DNA of 64,000 nucleotides from Sphaerolaimus hirsutus (GCA_964036195.1 OZ038456.1:1054001-1118000); one strand, 5' to 3'; shown: positions 34,699-46,060, numbered from the stretch's first letter. Notes: a model not told the origin generated them from the letters alone. Made by a program: numbers and translations.

Positions 34699-37600
34699 TG
34701 TGAGATGTGTAAAAACGATAAAAATTTTGAAAAATGAGTGCATCGAAAATAGATTTTCAACTCACTATTGCGTAAGTAAACCACGTTTAGTGAGCACCAA
34801 TGCACCCCCCCCCCCATTTTTAGGCGTCAGGCGCAGATGTCCGATCAGCCAGCACCCCCCATTTGACATCGCTGTACATTTACGCCTATGGGCAGACGGG
34901 TATTGGGGTGACCCCGGATTTGCGCTGGCCCGACAAAACGCATATTAGATGCGTGCCTGCGCATCAATTGCTGGACTATCAAGCCAGGTGGGTGAGATTT
35001 AGTTGTGGGTGATTGGTTCTACACCCCTACACGGGGCAGGCCTGATACGCACATCCGCCCGATACGCACATTTGCCCGTTGTTTTCACTTGACACTTTTT
35101 CAAGTGATTTTCAGATATGAGTGAAGTGAAAAAAGTTCACTAATGTCATTGCGCAACTTTTTTTCACTTTACTCATATCTGAAAATCACTTGAAAAAGTG
35201 TCAAGTGAAAACAACGGGCAAATGTGCGTAACGGGCAGATGTGCGTATCAGTGCACCCCCGTTCTACACACACTAGTTTTCACCGTGACTTGGGTGAAAA
35301 CTGAAATGGGACATGGAGGCATACAGCCTACTCTTATTGTATGCTATATGTGTTTTAGTTTTCAAATTTTCACATTTAAACTTCCATTAATAAAAATTCA
35401 GATTTAACATAAATTAATGTTGATTAATCCGCATTTCCAAAAAATTCGGTTTTCACCGAATTCACAGTCAAAACTTGTGTGTGTGGGCACATTGTTTATT
35501 TTGTGGATTTTTTTGCTTTGATTTGTTGCTTGTATTCGGGATGGTTGGAGTTAAATAACGGTTGAAAAAATAGCTTTCTTTTGAAAAAATGCAAGCATCG
35601 AAAATGTTTAAAAAAGCGCAACTAACATTTCTGGTAAACTTCAGTAGGTATTTTAAAATTTTACATACATACACATTGGCATTTGTGGTGTTTTCGATTG
35701 GTTTAAGAACCGGGTCGTAAAAAAACGTTTTTTTCCACCCATACCTTGCAGTAACGTATCTTGGGAAGTGGTGTCGGAGTCATGGGCTAACATCAAGCTT
35801 GGCAAGGTGCCAATCCGAAGGTTTTTACACCAGTGACTTACACTACGGGCTTTTCCCGTTACATTTTCTCCTCGTAAACAATCCAATTAAAACGATCCAC
35901 CCTGCTCAAATAATCCCCCCACCACAAAAATTCGACAGATTTTCAGTGGACAATCTGTACATGAGGCACCTGCCGCTGGACACGTTGGACCAGGTGCCAA
36001 TCCCAGACCCTGTAAAATGCCCTGTAAAATGTCAAATATCATGCAAAGTGTCAAAAGTCACGTAAAATGCCCTGGAAAATGGCAACTCGGTTGCCATTTT
36101 CCAGGGCATTTCACATGACTTTTGACACTTTGCATGACATTTGACATTGTACGGGACATTTTACAAGGTCCGGGACTGCCCCCAGGTGCTCGCCGTGTAC
36201 ACGGCCTGCCCGAATGCGCAGCTGCGTGAGATTCACTTCGAACAGTGCGACACGATGGGCCTGGAAGGGGGCAGGGTGCAGGCTCTGTTGAAGGCACAGC
36301 ATTTGAGGTGTGTGATGGGATGGGGATTAGGTACCGTATTTCTTCTAATAGAAGAGCGCCGTTCTATTTTTTTCGTCAACTTTTTTACCTGCCGTTCTAT
36401 AAGAGGTGCCGTTCTATTGGAGGTATGCCATTACATTAGAAGAAATACGGTATCGCTTTTACACTCCTCGGACTGCGTGCTATGCATTTTTCTGAAGGAA
36501 ACACTCCATCATGACGTCATCGTCAAAAAAAAATTGTTGTGCAAATGTAATTTCATTTACGAAACATGTCCTTGTACTGGGCTCCGTATATTTTATGAAA
36601 GTGAAAGTTCCTGTAAAAGACACTGTTACCGTAAATGCTCTATTAGGACGACCCCCCTCCAATCAAGCGACCTCTCCAATAGTACGACCCCCTTTGGCAC
36701 GTTGTCTAAGTATAAAGCGACCCTCTCCAATAATGCGACCCCCTCCAATAATGCGACCCCCAAGAAAAATAAAAAACAACAAACGGATGTAAGAAAATGA
36801 TGTCGCAATCTTCAGAGTTCAGACGCTGCTAATTCGGCAAATGTTGCCGCAAATTTAGCAAATTTTGTAGCTTTTTGGTGATTTTTGCCTTACAATATTG
36901 TTTTACGATGCCATGCTCATACGAGTTAAACGAACAGTTGAGTTGTTGAGGTGTCGAAAAATACAATGCGACCCTCTCCAATAAAGCGACCCCTCCAATA
37001 ATGCGACCCCCAAAAATGTGCTGAAAACAATAAACCGACAGTCGCCTTATTGGAGCATTTACGGTAAGTGTCAAAGACCCTGTAAGATGTTATGTGTCAT
37101 GTAAAAGACCCTGTAAAATGTCATGTGTCATGTGTCATGTAAAAGACCCTGTAAAATGTCATGTGTCATGTGTCATGTAAAAGACCCTGTAAAATGTCAT
37201 GTGTCATGTGTCATGTAAAAGACCCTGTAAAATGTCATGTGTCATGTAAAGTGTCAAATGTCATGTTAAAAACCCCGTAGAGTTGCATGTGTATCCAAAT
37301 CTTACTTTTTTGTATCCAAACCTTATGTTTTTGTATCCAAGTCTTACTTTTTTACAAAAGATTTTGATACAAAAACATAAGATTTGGATACGATAAAATA
37401 AGATTCGGATACACATGACACGTTACAGGGTCTTTAACATGACATTTGACACTTTACAGGGTCTTTTACAGGGTCTGGGAGTGCCCCGTGGTAGGAAACC
37501 TTAAAGTTAGAAAAAATAGAAAAAATCCCACGTGTTTTTCAGATCAAACGTGCAGCAGTTGACAGATTCAAACGGTGCACTGAGAATGGACCAATTTCGG

Positions 37601-40600
37601 AGCTTGGGTCCCGATGGAAAGGTGTGCGCAATCTTTTTTGTCGCCATTTACAGTTTTGATTGATTACGTCGATGATTATGTCCTATTTACCAAATTCATC
37701 TTTTTGCACATAAGTACAGTTACACTCTCTTAGCGATTTTATTTCACTTTACAACTTTCTTGGCTGCAGTTTCGTGGCTGCAGCATGACACAGTTTGCAT
37801 GTAAATATCTCACATTGTGTGTTTTGAACAGTCTGAAAGTATTATAAAACAGCACGAAAAATTGTACACATTGCGGTTAGGGCGTTTTTTGAGTATCAAA
37901 TCCTGAGGAAAATAAGGCATAAGAACATCAGGGACAGTCCCGAGTCCTGTGAAGTGTAAAATGTCATGCACAGTGTCAATTGTCGTGACAAATGTAAAGC
38001 CATGACATTTGTCATGACAATTGACACTTTGCATGACATTTCACACGACATTTTACACTTACTTTACTCATTACAGGGCTCGTGACTGCCACCAGCCATC
38101 ACCAAAAGTAACCAAGTCCAAATATAAGTAAAAAAACACACCAGAAAACAACAATTCAATGATAATAGTCAATACAATTCTGCTTGCAGCATAAATAAAC
38201 ACCCTCCCGGACAAGTTCACCACCCATTTTTTTATTTCACTTCTAACGCAATATCTCCGTCCATGGGGGTGTTATAAGGCTGAAACTTTGTATATACCGT
38301 ATTACCTCCAATATAAGGCATCCCTCTAATATAAGGTACCCTCTAATATAAGGTATAACTTTTGGCTATTTGAGCGCGACGAAATAAATATAAGATGCCC
38401 TCTAATATAAGGCATACCTCTAATAAGGCACAGCTGGCTGCGTGCCAAAACACGCAAAATAATAAAAATAGTTGCTAAACATGGCGGAAAATGATGGAAA
38501 TGGTGCCGAAGAGCACTGTGATGACCCTTTGTCGACTTCCGCCGCTGAAACGTGTGTCAGTTTACGGCGGCACTATTCACTCGAAGAGAAACTTTGAATT
38601 GTTTACCAGACGAAAATCTGGTGAAAAAAATTGAAGGTACCCTCTAATATAAGGTACCCTCTAATACAACGTATAACTTTTGGCTTTAAAAATCAGACGA
38701 AAACAACATAAGGTATACCTTATATTAGAGGTAATACGGTATAAAGTTGTAAGACCCCTTACTCCGCAACAATGGGGGGAGGTGCGGCGACCCACCCTGT
38801 AGTGAATCGCCGCACCTCCCCCATTGTTGGGGAGTAGAGGGGTCTTACAACTTTATATTTACAAAGTTTCAGCTGTATAACACCCCCATGGACGGAGATA
38901 TTGCATTCGAAGTGAAATTAAAAAATGGGTGGTGAACTTGTCCGGGAAGGTGTTTACAACCACAGAAAAAAAACAAGTAAAAATGTTAACCATCCCCACA
39001 GAGCCACTGCCTGTTCTACCTACACGATGAAGTTCTCTATGAACAAGCCGCGTATCGCCCTTCCAGTGGCACGCCCGCGCCGCACCATTCAACGCCAGCA
39101 GGTGCCACTCCCAGACCATGTAAAATTCTATGTAAAATGTAAAATGCCATGTTAAGTGTCAAATGACATGTAAAAAATAGCCTGGAACATGGCAAAAAAC
39201 GTTTGCCATTTTACGAGACATTTTACATGGCTTTTATTCAACACTTTGCAGGACATTTCACACTTTTCAAGGCATTTTACATGACTTTGACACTCTGCAT
39301 GTCATTTTACACTTTACAGGGCATTTTACATGGTCTGACAGTGCCCCCGGGTCTGAATCTAACTGACCCGGATCCATATTACGATGGATATGCAAATGTG
39401 CCCAGGCAAAGGGGTTCGATGGCTTCCATGGGTTATAATTATGCGAGTTACGGTACTCATAGAAGTTCCAGGCACTCTGTGTATGGACAGAGTGTGGGCC
39501 CCGTTGAAGGCACTCAGCGGTGGGTATTTAATTTTGGTACTTTTTGCATGCAGGGTTAACAAAAATTGAGAATGTGGTAAAAATGTGAAAGAAGAATGGA
39601 GAAGGTATAAAAAGTATTTTTCAAATCATTGCATTGCATAAAAATTGCCCAGTTTATTAAGTACTCTTTTTGCATTTAAATTACTAAATATTCTTGTAAA
39701 TTTCACATTTTACGTAAAAATGGAACTTAAAATTGTTTGTTAAATTAGTTTTTAAAGAACAACACCTTTTTTTTGCAAATCCTAGGGATTTGGTATTTAT
39801 GTTTTTACACGTGTGTCTGATGGAGGTATTTGTGCTTGTCACGTGTGATTGTAGGTATGTGCTCTGTGTAAAATTGTGTAAAGTGACTAGAGCAAACAGA
39901 GAGTGTGCATGTTGAACAGAAGACAATGTTCCCATGACTAAAATCATCGACAACATGATTTTTATGCCGCTCTGTTTGTAACCGAAAAACTAAACAAAAT
40001 ATTCACATATTTACCTAGTTTCGTATCTTACCTATTTTCCATTTTTATTGTGTGTAAAATTTCGTGCTGACAAATTTCTAATCTTCAATTCAAAGGCTTC
40101 CTGTCACCAAATTTTTCCCCCAGCGTTATATTTAGTAAAATACAAGTTTGAGTATCAGTGTAGATTTACATGTCTCGATTTCACTCGATGCAGCCAACCT
40201 CCATCCTATCGAAATCGAATTGAAATACTTGATTGGCCGAAAGTTCCATGACAAAAATAACTTTAAATTTTTCATGCCTAATCTGGTGCCACTCCCAGAA
40301 CCTGTAAAAAGCCCTGTAAAATGTCAATAGTCATGCAAAGTCAAAAATCATAGAAAATGTCCTGAAAAATGGCAAACATACGTTTGCCATTTTGCAGGAC
40401 ATTTTCCATGACTTTTAACACTTTGCCTGACATTTCACATTTTACAGGACTTTTACAGGGTCTGGGAGTGCCCCCTGATCCTTAAAAAACCCAAAAATAA
40501 ATTAAAAACGCCAAAAACCCGCAGAACCAACACCATGTTAGCGGTTCCGCGGCCGACCAGCGGCATAGCGCAACAAGGGCCGATTTACGGGGAGCGTGAA

Positions 40601-43600
40601 AATTGGCGCAATATTGCCAGAGGGCGGCAGCCGCCCTTCAGACTGTATTATCCCGAGATTGTGATCGAATTGGCTTCACAGGGTGGATTGAGTTGTACGC
40701 AGCACGTAGGTTGAGTATTTTTGAGAGTTACGTTTGGTGATTTTAATACCGTATTTCGTCGAAATACCCCCTCAAAATACCCCCTCAAAGTACCCCTCCC
40801 CCCAAATTGAGTGTAAATGACAAAAGCTGCGGTTTGTGGTCCGGGCAACGCAGAACACACGTTTAACACAATGATTGTGTTATGTTAATACAGAACACTT
40901 TATGCCATCTACATACTTACCGTATCACCTCGAATTAGCCCCTCCAAGAATTCACCCAGGTCTTTCCGAGCTGAGTAAAAAAAACCCCACCCCCCTCGAA
41001 ATCCCCCCCCCAGTTTCTGACCTGACTGCTGTCGCCATAACTCCCGCTGTCGGGGGAATTAAGAGATTAAATTTGGGAGGGACGTAGCCGACATTCCCCC
41101 CCCCCCTACTATACTCCAACGCAGGGGCGACGGCGACCCCCCTAAGTGTGGGTCGCCGTATACGCGCAAAAAATCTTACAGAATTTCGCTGTCCGCGTCA
41201 AGTCCGGCACCCAGTGGTTTTTCACCACATTGGCTGCCTTAACTCCAAAAACGTGGACACGAAATAGCTTAAATTTGGGGGGGGGGGTTATTGTCAACAT
41301 CCTGTGGCACCATCGACTCACCAAAAGTGTCGCTCACTGCGTATTTATACCGCGCTGTTTTTTACAGATACAGTGTATGCATCAGGTCCAGGACCAACTT
41401 GCGTTTCACCGAGCCAAATTCACTTCAAATATATTTTTTATTAGACACTTGAAAAGTTGGTATAGGATGCCCTCTAGGGAAGGGTTAAAGGTATAAAATT
41501 GCATAAAAAACCTTACCCCAAAAATGCCCCACTTAGGAATTTTAATGGGGGTGAATGTGATGAAGTCACTTATGACATCATCACCATACAAATTTGTACT
41601 GTGATGATGTCATAGGTGATGTCAGAACAGTCACCCCCATTAAAATTCCTTAGTGGGGCATTTTATGGGGCAAAGTTTTTTACGCAATTTTATACCTTAA
41701 ACCCTTCCCTAGAGGGCATCCTAAACCAACTTTTAAAGTGTCCAACAAAAAAATATATTTTAAGTGAATTTTTAGGATGCAACTGTAGGGGCATTGCTAA
41801 AGTATCGCTTAACAGGTATTTAACTTCACTGCATTGTACAGTATCGTATGGGTCTGTAGAATTGTAAAACTGCATTACATGACTGAATTGAGCATTTTTG
41901 AAAAAAATTATAAGGTGCCGGACCTGATGCAGACAGCACATTCATTGAAAACGCGTTATACCCGCGAGCGACACCTTTGGTCGGTCGCCGGCGCCCGCCA
42001 TTTAGTGTACAGTAAGGGGAGGGGTGTCGGCTATATCCCCCCAGTTTTAGCTTCGTCTTGTCCGCGTTTCTGGAGTGATGGCACCTGAAGTGATGAAAAA
42101 CCACTGGGTGCCGGACTTGACGCGGACAGCGAAATTCTGTAAAAAAATTTGCGCGTATACGGCGACCCACACTTAGGGGGGTCGCCGTGGCCCCTGCGTT
42201 GGAGTATAGTAGGGGGGGGGGAATGTCGGCTACGTCCCTCCCAAATTTAATCTCTTAATTCACCCCACAGCGGGAGTTATGGCGACAGCAGTCAGGTCAG
42301 AAACTGCCTGCCGGACCTGATCCGAACGCAGTTTACATCATGTATTCAATGTATACTCCGGTTACTTTACACCCTGCACGCGTGGTTTCCGCTGAAAGTG
42401 TGCCAACGATGGTTAGGGCGTGCGAGTTTCATAAAAAGATGACAAAATTGATCGTTGTTATAATGTTATTCATTAACATATTCACATCGATGAATTTTTT
42501 TCATCTTTTTACGGAAATCGCATGACTTAACAATCATTGGCACGCTTCCAACATGAGACATAAATCAGTGCGACGGCAGAGTATCATGTACGCCGAGTAT
42601 ACCTGATGTATTAATTGCTCCCGAATATCATCGCATCGCAGCTACGCATCACTAGTAGATACATGTAAGGTATCCCTATTATGTCCAAATTTTTCCTGTT
42701 TGGTCTCACTTATTACCAATTTTGGGTATGTTTTGGCCTTTCGTTTACCACGATCCTTAACGAAATTTTCGGACGAAGTAATAAAAACGCCCTTTGAATA
42801 AGCCCCCTTCGAATTAACCACCCGTCAAAAGTTGCTGGTGAAAAAAAACCCATTGTGTATTTCGAGGTAATACGGTATCCAAATATATAAGTCAATAGAC
42901 TCTTATACATGGTACTGTGGCATTTTTCTACGTATGCGTACGTTAGAAACAACAAATTAGTACTGGGGGCAGTTCAAAAAATTTATGGCGAAATCATCAC
43001 CCCGGCCCCTCGAAATATTTATATCCCTCAAAATTCTCACTCTGAAAAAATAAACCCCTTGGGGTATTTCGAGGAAATACGGTACTAGCATGTGAAAAAG
43101 TGAGGACTTATTGGAGACAGTGATCAAATTTCCCTATGTACATTTCACTCGGACTCGATAACCATGTCTGTCAATTGAGGCGTTTGGTTCCGTAACCCGT
43201 TAAGTGCAAAAGTGAAAAAAGGGTTAAGTGCGGATCTGATATATATTTTCATTTTTCTTTATGATAAAAAAAAATTACCTCAATATCTCATACCGTTCCC
43301 GAGATACAGAGATACCGATTTTTGAAAATTTGTCAAAACTTTAAGTGCGATTTTCAAAAATCCCAAAAACGTGCAGATAACGGGTTTCGGAATCAAACTC
43401 CTCAATTACTGTCACAAGACAGTGTATACCGTTTGATTTGAAAATCTCAAATACCATTCCATCTCAACCTTTTAAAGTCCAATTTCACAACTTTAAAAAT
43501 TTCTCAAAACTTGAAAAATATTTTTTTCAGCCAGTGCGCATTGTACCCGAAATGACCTGGCCCAGCAGCTATGCAGTTTCTACTGGTGCAAACAAAGCCT

Positions 43601-45534
43601 GCAATTATTTGCAGTATGTTGATATGGATACACTGTCGATTATTTGCAGGACGAAAACTAGAGTGCGTTTGGTTGTTTATTTTACTCAATTGTACTCTGA
43701 ATATAGAGAAGACTACATTTCAAACCATTGTGATAGATTTTGGTGAAATCTATTTAAAGCTGGCAAATGCAAATTTTATCACCGTGGACTGGATTGCTTG
43801 CAGACAATTTATATGAGAGCCAGGAGAAACATTTGTATCAAAGTTATGGCAGAATGCTAAAAATGCATTATATTGCTGTAATTTATGAACTCAAGAGGCA
43901 TGAAAAATAGGTGTTGCTACTTTTTATCAAATCAGTTTCCACAACATTATTTAAAAAAATAGATTTTTAAATTTAAAAAAACCTACCGTATTTCCTCGAA
44001 ATACCCCCCGGGGGGGTGATTGTTTCATAGTGCTCCCGAGAGGGGGGGGGTTAAACGAAGGGGGGGTATTTCGAGGGGGGGGGGGGAGGGGTTATTATTT
44101 CGCAAGAACTTTTTTGAAATCCTAGTACAAAATCGTTGTTTGTGATGTGCGCTGGGGTAGAAAAACGCATCAATAACTGACATGTAAAGACTCCTGTAGA
44201 CTAATATTAGTACGTAGATGGTATAAACACTGTTCTAACGTGATTCCGACATTGTTAAAACGTGTGTTTTGCACTACGCAGAACACAAACTGCAGTATTT
44301 GTCATGTACGTTCTCTTTACACTCAATTTGGGGGGGGGGGGGGTATTTCGAGGGGGGGTGATTGTTTCATAGTGGTCTCGAGAGGGGGGGGGGGGGTCAA
44401 ACGAGGGGGGGTATTTCGAGGAAATACGGTAGTTGCATTAGGGTGAGCCGATGGGTGTGTGGTGTGAAATTTACTTGCATTTGACTTCAATGGTCTGAGA
44501 CAAACAAGTAAACATTATTTGATTTGATATGGAAAAATAAATTGCCATCCCTAATCACAACAAAACATTCTATTCCACAGGCGACCATGCACACCCTCAC
44601 AACGCTGCTGAACAACCTGACCGTGTCCCAGGTGCCAATCCCAGACCCTGTAAAAAGCCCTGTAAAATGTAAAATGTCACGCAAAGTGTCAAAAGTCATG
44701 GAAAATGCCCTGCAAAATGGCAACTCGGTTGCCATTTTGCAGTGCATTTTCCATGGCTTTTGACACTTTGCGTGACATTTCACATTTTACAGGGCACTCT
44801 ACAGGGTCCGGGACTGTCCCAGGTGTCCCGATCGGCCCGCTGTCTCACGTTCGCCGGATGCGATTTCAGCGTTATCACTGCGGACAGTTTCGCAGATTTC
44901 CTCAAGGCGCACACGCCGAATTTGGACGAAGTCAATTTTGATGCAACCTGCACCAGTTTGCAACAGGTTCGAGTTTTGGCTTGTGTGTATTCTTGATTAG
45001 TTGCTGGAAGTTGGCGGCCTGCACACTAGTTGACACATGTGTCAAGTTGTGCGGGTTTTGGTGGAAGAATTCGAAAAAAGTGAAAAAGACCCTGTAAACG
45101 ACCCTTAAAATTTTAAGGACCCTGTAAAATGTCGTGTGTCTTGTAAAAGACCATGTAAAGTACACAAATCTTATGTTTTTCTATCCAAACTTTATGTTCG
45201 GATACAAAAACACAAAATTAGGATACTGTATAAAAATATTATGTTACTTTACATGGTCTTTTACCTGGCACTTGACACTTTACAGTGTCTTTTCCACATA
45301 ACATTTTACAGGGCCCGGGACTGCCCCTGGCCCAAACCATAAAAAAAACTCAACACCCCCACCCCTTCTCAGGTGCGCATGGCCCTATCATCAGTGTACG
45401 AAGACGACGACAGTTTCGGTCCCGGTGGTCCGATCAATTTTAATCTGCCACCAAATGCGACCGGTCCCCAGCCGAACATGAATGGCAATGTACATGAACC
45501 GTATCACGATTATGTGCCCACTGGTGGAATGTGA
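34699..45534 (+). CDS. Multi-exon gene, unknown protein with LRR-like stretches
   Basis: Twelve exons join in one frame: 34824-34987, 35752-35820, 35939-35993, 36186-36307, 37543-37621, 39002-39101, 39342-39519, 40525-40705, 43531-43662, 44581-44631, 44823-44966, 45373-45534 (TGA). They total 1437 bases, or 478 codons plus stop, and every junction keeps phase with GT/AG sites. A possible earlier exon is 34699-34771 (ends HYC, donor GTAAGT). No initiator ATG was found. Leucine-rich-repeat-like parts lie at about residues 90-140 (CPNAQLREIHFEQCD) and 362-425 (ARCLTFAGCDF, PNLDEVNFD). CNYLQYVDMDTLSIICR (about 343-356) recalls an F-box helix pair, weakly. Residues 197-255 are Tyr/Gly/Ser-rich, and the C-terminus is acidic then Pro/Asn-rich. 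Three introns are exact introners; others hold nested MITEs. An adaptor or ubiquitin-ligase role would be a guess. Whether the two LRR parts are one gene or two is inferred from phase only. Confidence 0.65.
35043..35249. mobile_element. Near-perfect palindromic MITE, CTGATACGCACAT termini
   Basis: Both ends read CTGATACGCACATCTGCCCG-like sequence in inverse. The arms of about 95 bases (GTTTTCACTTGACACTTTTT) mirror around TTCACTAATGTCATTGCG. It lies inside an intron. Confidence 0.85.
35994..36182 (+). mobile_element. Introner forming an intron (phase 0)
   Basis: Starts GTGCCAATCCCAGACC after exon end GACCAG and ends GGTCCGGGACTGCCCC before CAG then exon GTGCTCGCC. The CAG duplications are 35991-35993 and 36183-36185. 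The intron is 192 bases. Exons read LDTLDQ / VLAVYT in one frame. Confidence 0.92.
36332..36452. mobile_element. TACCG MITE, CTTCTAATAG subfamily, short
   Basis: Starts TACCGTATTTCTTCTAATAG and ends ATTAGAAGAAATACGGTA. 121 bp, inside an intron. Confidence 0.85.
36627..37066. mobile_element. TACCG MITE, AAATGCTC subfamily
   Basis: Starts TACCGTAAATGCTCTATTAG and ends TTATTGGAGCATTTACGGTA. The arms contain GCGACCCCCTCCAATAATG words. It shares TACCGTA with the other subfamilies but not the adjoining bases. Confidence 0.8.
37067..37480. repeat. Introner-derived tandem repeat with GTATCCAAATC palindrome
   Basis: Five or so direct repeats of GTAAAAGACCCTGTAAAATG with TGTCATGTGTCATG, then a GTATCCAAATCTTAC palindrome, then an introner-type right end (GGGTCTGGGAGTGCCCC). 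It looks like an introner arm that expanded into a short tandem array. Confidence 0.75.
37932..38092 (-). mobile_element. Introner copy within an intron (reverse orientation)
   Basis: Flanked by CAG at 37929-37931 and 38093-38095. The left end is GGACAGTCCCGAG and the right end CGTGACTGCCAC, so its GTG-end faces the minus strand. It lies inside a larger plus-strand intron and is not itself a splice unit there. Confidence 0.8.
38197..38950. mobile_element. Inverted-repeat element, CGGACAAGTTCACCACCC arms
   Basis: Arms 38203-38295 and about 38848-38948 mirror each other (CCGTCCATGGGGGTGTTATA in both). The centre carries a second palindrome (GGGAGGTGCGGCGA at about 38776 and its inverse at 38808). 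A TACCG-type MITE is nested at 38295-38742. Confidence 0.75.
38295..38742. mobile_element. TACCG MITE, CTCCAATATAAGG subfamily
   Basis: Starts TACCGTATTACCTCCAATAT and ends ATATTAGAGGTAATACGGTA. The arms repeat CTCTAATATAAGG. The surrounding host repeat reads TTTGTATA on the left and TATAAAGTTG on the right. Confidence 0.85.
39102..39347 (+). mobile_element. Introner forming an intron with a shifted acceptor
   Basis: Starts GTGCCACTCCCAGACC after exon end CCAGCAG. The right duplication has become CGG (39348-39350), destroying the original AG. A changed sequence just inside the right end, CTGACAG (normally CTGGGAG), now offers an acceptor, so the exon starts at 39342. This adds nine bases (TGCCCCCGG), three codons, without a frameshift. 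The internal arms are longer than in the 190-bp copies. Confidence 0.85.
40286..40474 (+). mobile_element. Introner copy within an intron
   Basis: Flanked by CTG on both sides (40283-40285, 40475-40477). It starts GTGCCACTCCCAGAACC and ends GGGAGTGCCCC. With CTG there is no acceptor AG, and it sits inside the larger intron 39520-40524. Confidence 0.85.
40747..41009. mobile_element. TACCG MITE fragments
   Basis: Left ends at 40747 (TACCGTATTTCGTCGAAATA) and about 40920 (TACCGTATCACCTCGAATTA), with C-rich pieces between. No matching right ends are nearby. Confidence 0.6.
41010..42310. mobile_element. 1.3-kb inverted-repeat element with nested palindrome
   Basis: The outer arms (about 41010-41230 and 42085-42305) share TTTCTGACCTGACTGCTGTC, GCGACCCCCCTAAGTGTGGG and GCGTCAAGTCCGGCACCCAG in inverse. 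A second palindrome inside (about 41415-41580 and 41592-41765) has CCCTCTAGGGAAGGGTTAAA arms. ORFs on both strands are mirror readings. It lies in a 2.8-kb intron of the plus-strand gene. Confidence 0.8.
42590..43084. mobile_element. Two TACCG MITE right-end pieces
   Basis: Right ends at 42879 (GAGGTAATACGGTA) and 43084 (GAGGAAATACGGTA), each preceded by decayed C-rich arms. The left ends are not preserved. Confidence 0.6.
43173..43407. mobile_element. MITE, TTGAGGCGTTTGGTTCCG termini
   Basis: Left end TTGAGGCGTTTGGTTCCGTA and right end TTTCGGAATCAAACTCCTCAA. The arms repeat TTAAGTGCGATTTT-like words. 235 bp, within an intron. Confidence 0.65.
43984..44431. mobile_element. TACCG MITE
   Basis: Complete copy with TACCGTATTTCCTCGAAATA and its exact inverse. 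The interior matches the copy at 6415-6820 (GACTCCTGTAGACTAATA and CACTACGCAGAACACAAACT). It lies in an intron. Confidence 0.9.
44632..44819 (+). mobile_element. Introner forming an intron (phase 0)
   Basis: Exon end GTGTCCCAG, then GTGCCAATCCCAGACC ... GGTCCGGGACTGTCC, then CAG and exon GTGTCCCGA. The CAG duplications are 44629-44631 and 44820-44822. The 191-base intron joins LTVSQ to VSRSAR in frame. Confidence 0.92.
45070..45327. mobile_element. Introner-related element in the last intron
   Basis: Contains AAAAGACCCTGTAAA arms, a GTATCCAAAC/GGATACAAAA centre and the right end GGGCCCGGGACTGCCCC. The left end is diffuse. It forms most of the 406-base intron before the final exon. Confidence 0.65.
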
Positions 45535-45640
45535 ATTAATTGTGTAGCTAAGCAGCTGTTTCTGTCTAATTTGTAAATGTTAATGAGGGTAATGTGAATG
45601 CCTCTTATTGACTTTTGAGCCTGTTTTCTGTTACATCCAG

Positions 45641-45857
45641 GGGCCAGTCCCAGTAAATTAAAGTGTCAAATGTAAAGTTAAATGCAAAGAAACTTGTCAA
45701 TTGTCATGCCAAATGTAAAGTCAAGTGTCAATTGTCATGCAAAGTTTAGTAATAAAATGTTTTATTTTTTGTTTTGATTTACATTTTACATAACATTTGA
45801 CAGTTTACTTTGCATGTGACTTAACATTTGACACTTTACAGGGCTTGGGACTGCCCC
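45641..45857. mobile_element. Introner-like element, GTAAAG subtype
   Basis: Starts GGGCCAGTCCCAGTAAATTA after CAG (45638-45640) and ends CTTGGGACTGCCCC before CAT. It lies in or after the 3' UTR of the plus-strand gene, about 105 bases past its stop, and contains AATAAA. Confidence 0.75.
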
Positions 45858-45860
45858 CAT

Positions 45861-46060
45861 GGTCCAGTCCAGCAAGTTGACAAGTGTTTTACTCTTGACT
45901 TTGCTCTTGACTTTTAACTTGATTCTTGACTTTGTCACTTGCGGAACCAGCAAGTGACAAAGTCAATAGTCAGGTTACAAGTCAAGAGCAAAGTGAAGAG
46001 GCAAGTAAAGAGTCAAGAGTAAAGCACTTGTGAACTTGCGGGACTGGCTCCAGATGGATG
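45861..46060. mobile_element. GCAAGTGG-type element, short
   Basis: Ends GGTCCAGTCCAGCAAGTTGA and TTGCGGGACTGGCTC. The interior is alternating TCTTGACTTT and AAGTCAAGAG words around CACTTGCGGAACCAGC. A smaller relative of the elements at 14650 and 51055. Confidence 0.6.

Noticed and set aside
36141..36800. 219-codon plus ORF as one gene
   Set aside because: Only 36186-36307 is a real exon; the remainder reads through an intron and two MITEs.
40148..40330. Plus ORF with ANLHPIEIELKYLIGRKF before the introner at 40286
   Set aside because: The flanking triplet is CTG, the join to the next exon fails, and the neighbouring exons already match in phase without it.
43531..43620. Alternative frame ASAHCTRNDLAQQL using donor GTAG/GTTGAG at 40709
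   Set aside because: It stops after 30 codons. The phase-0 reading with donor CAC/GTAGGT continues through all later exons.
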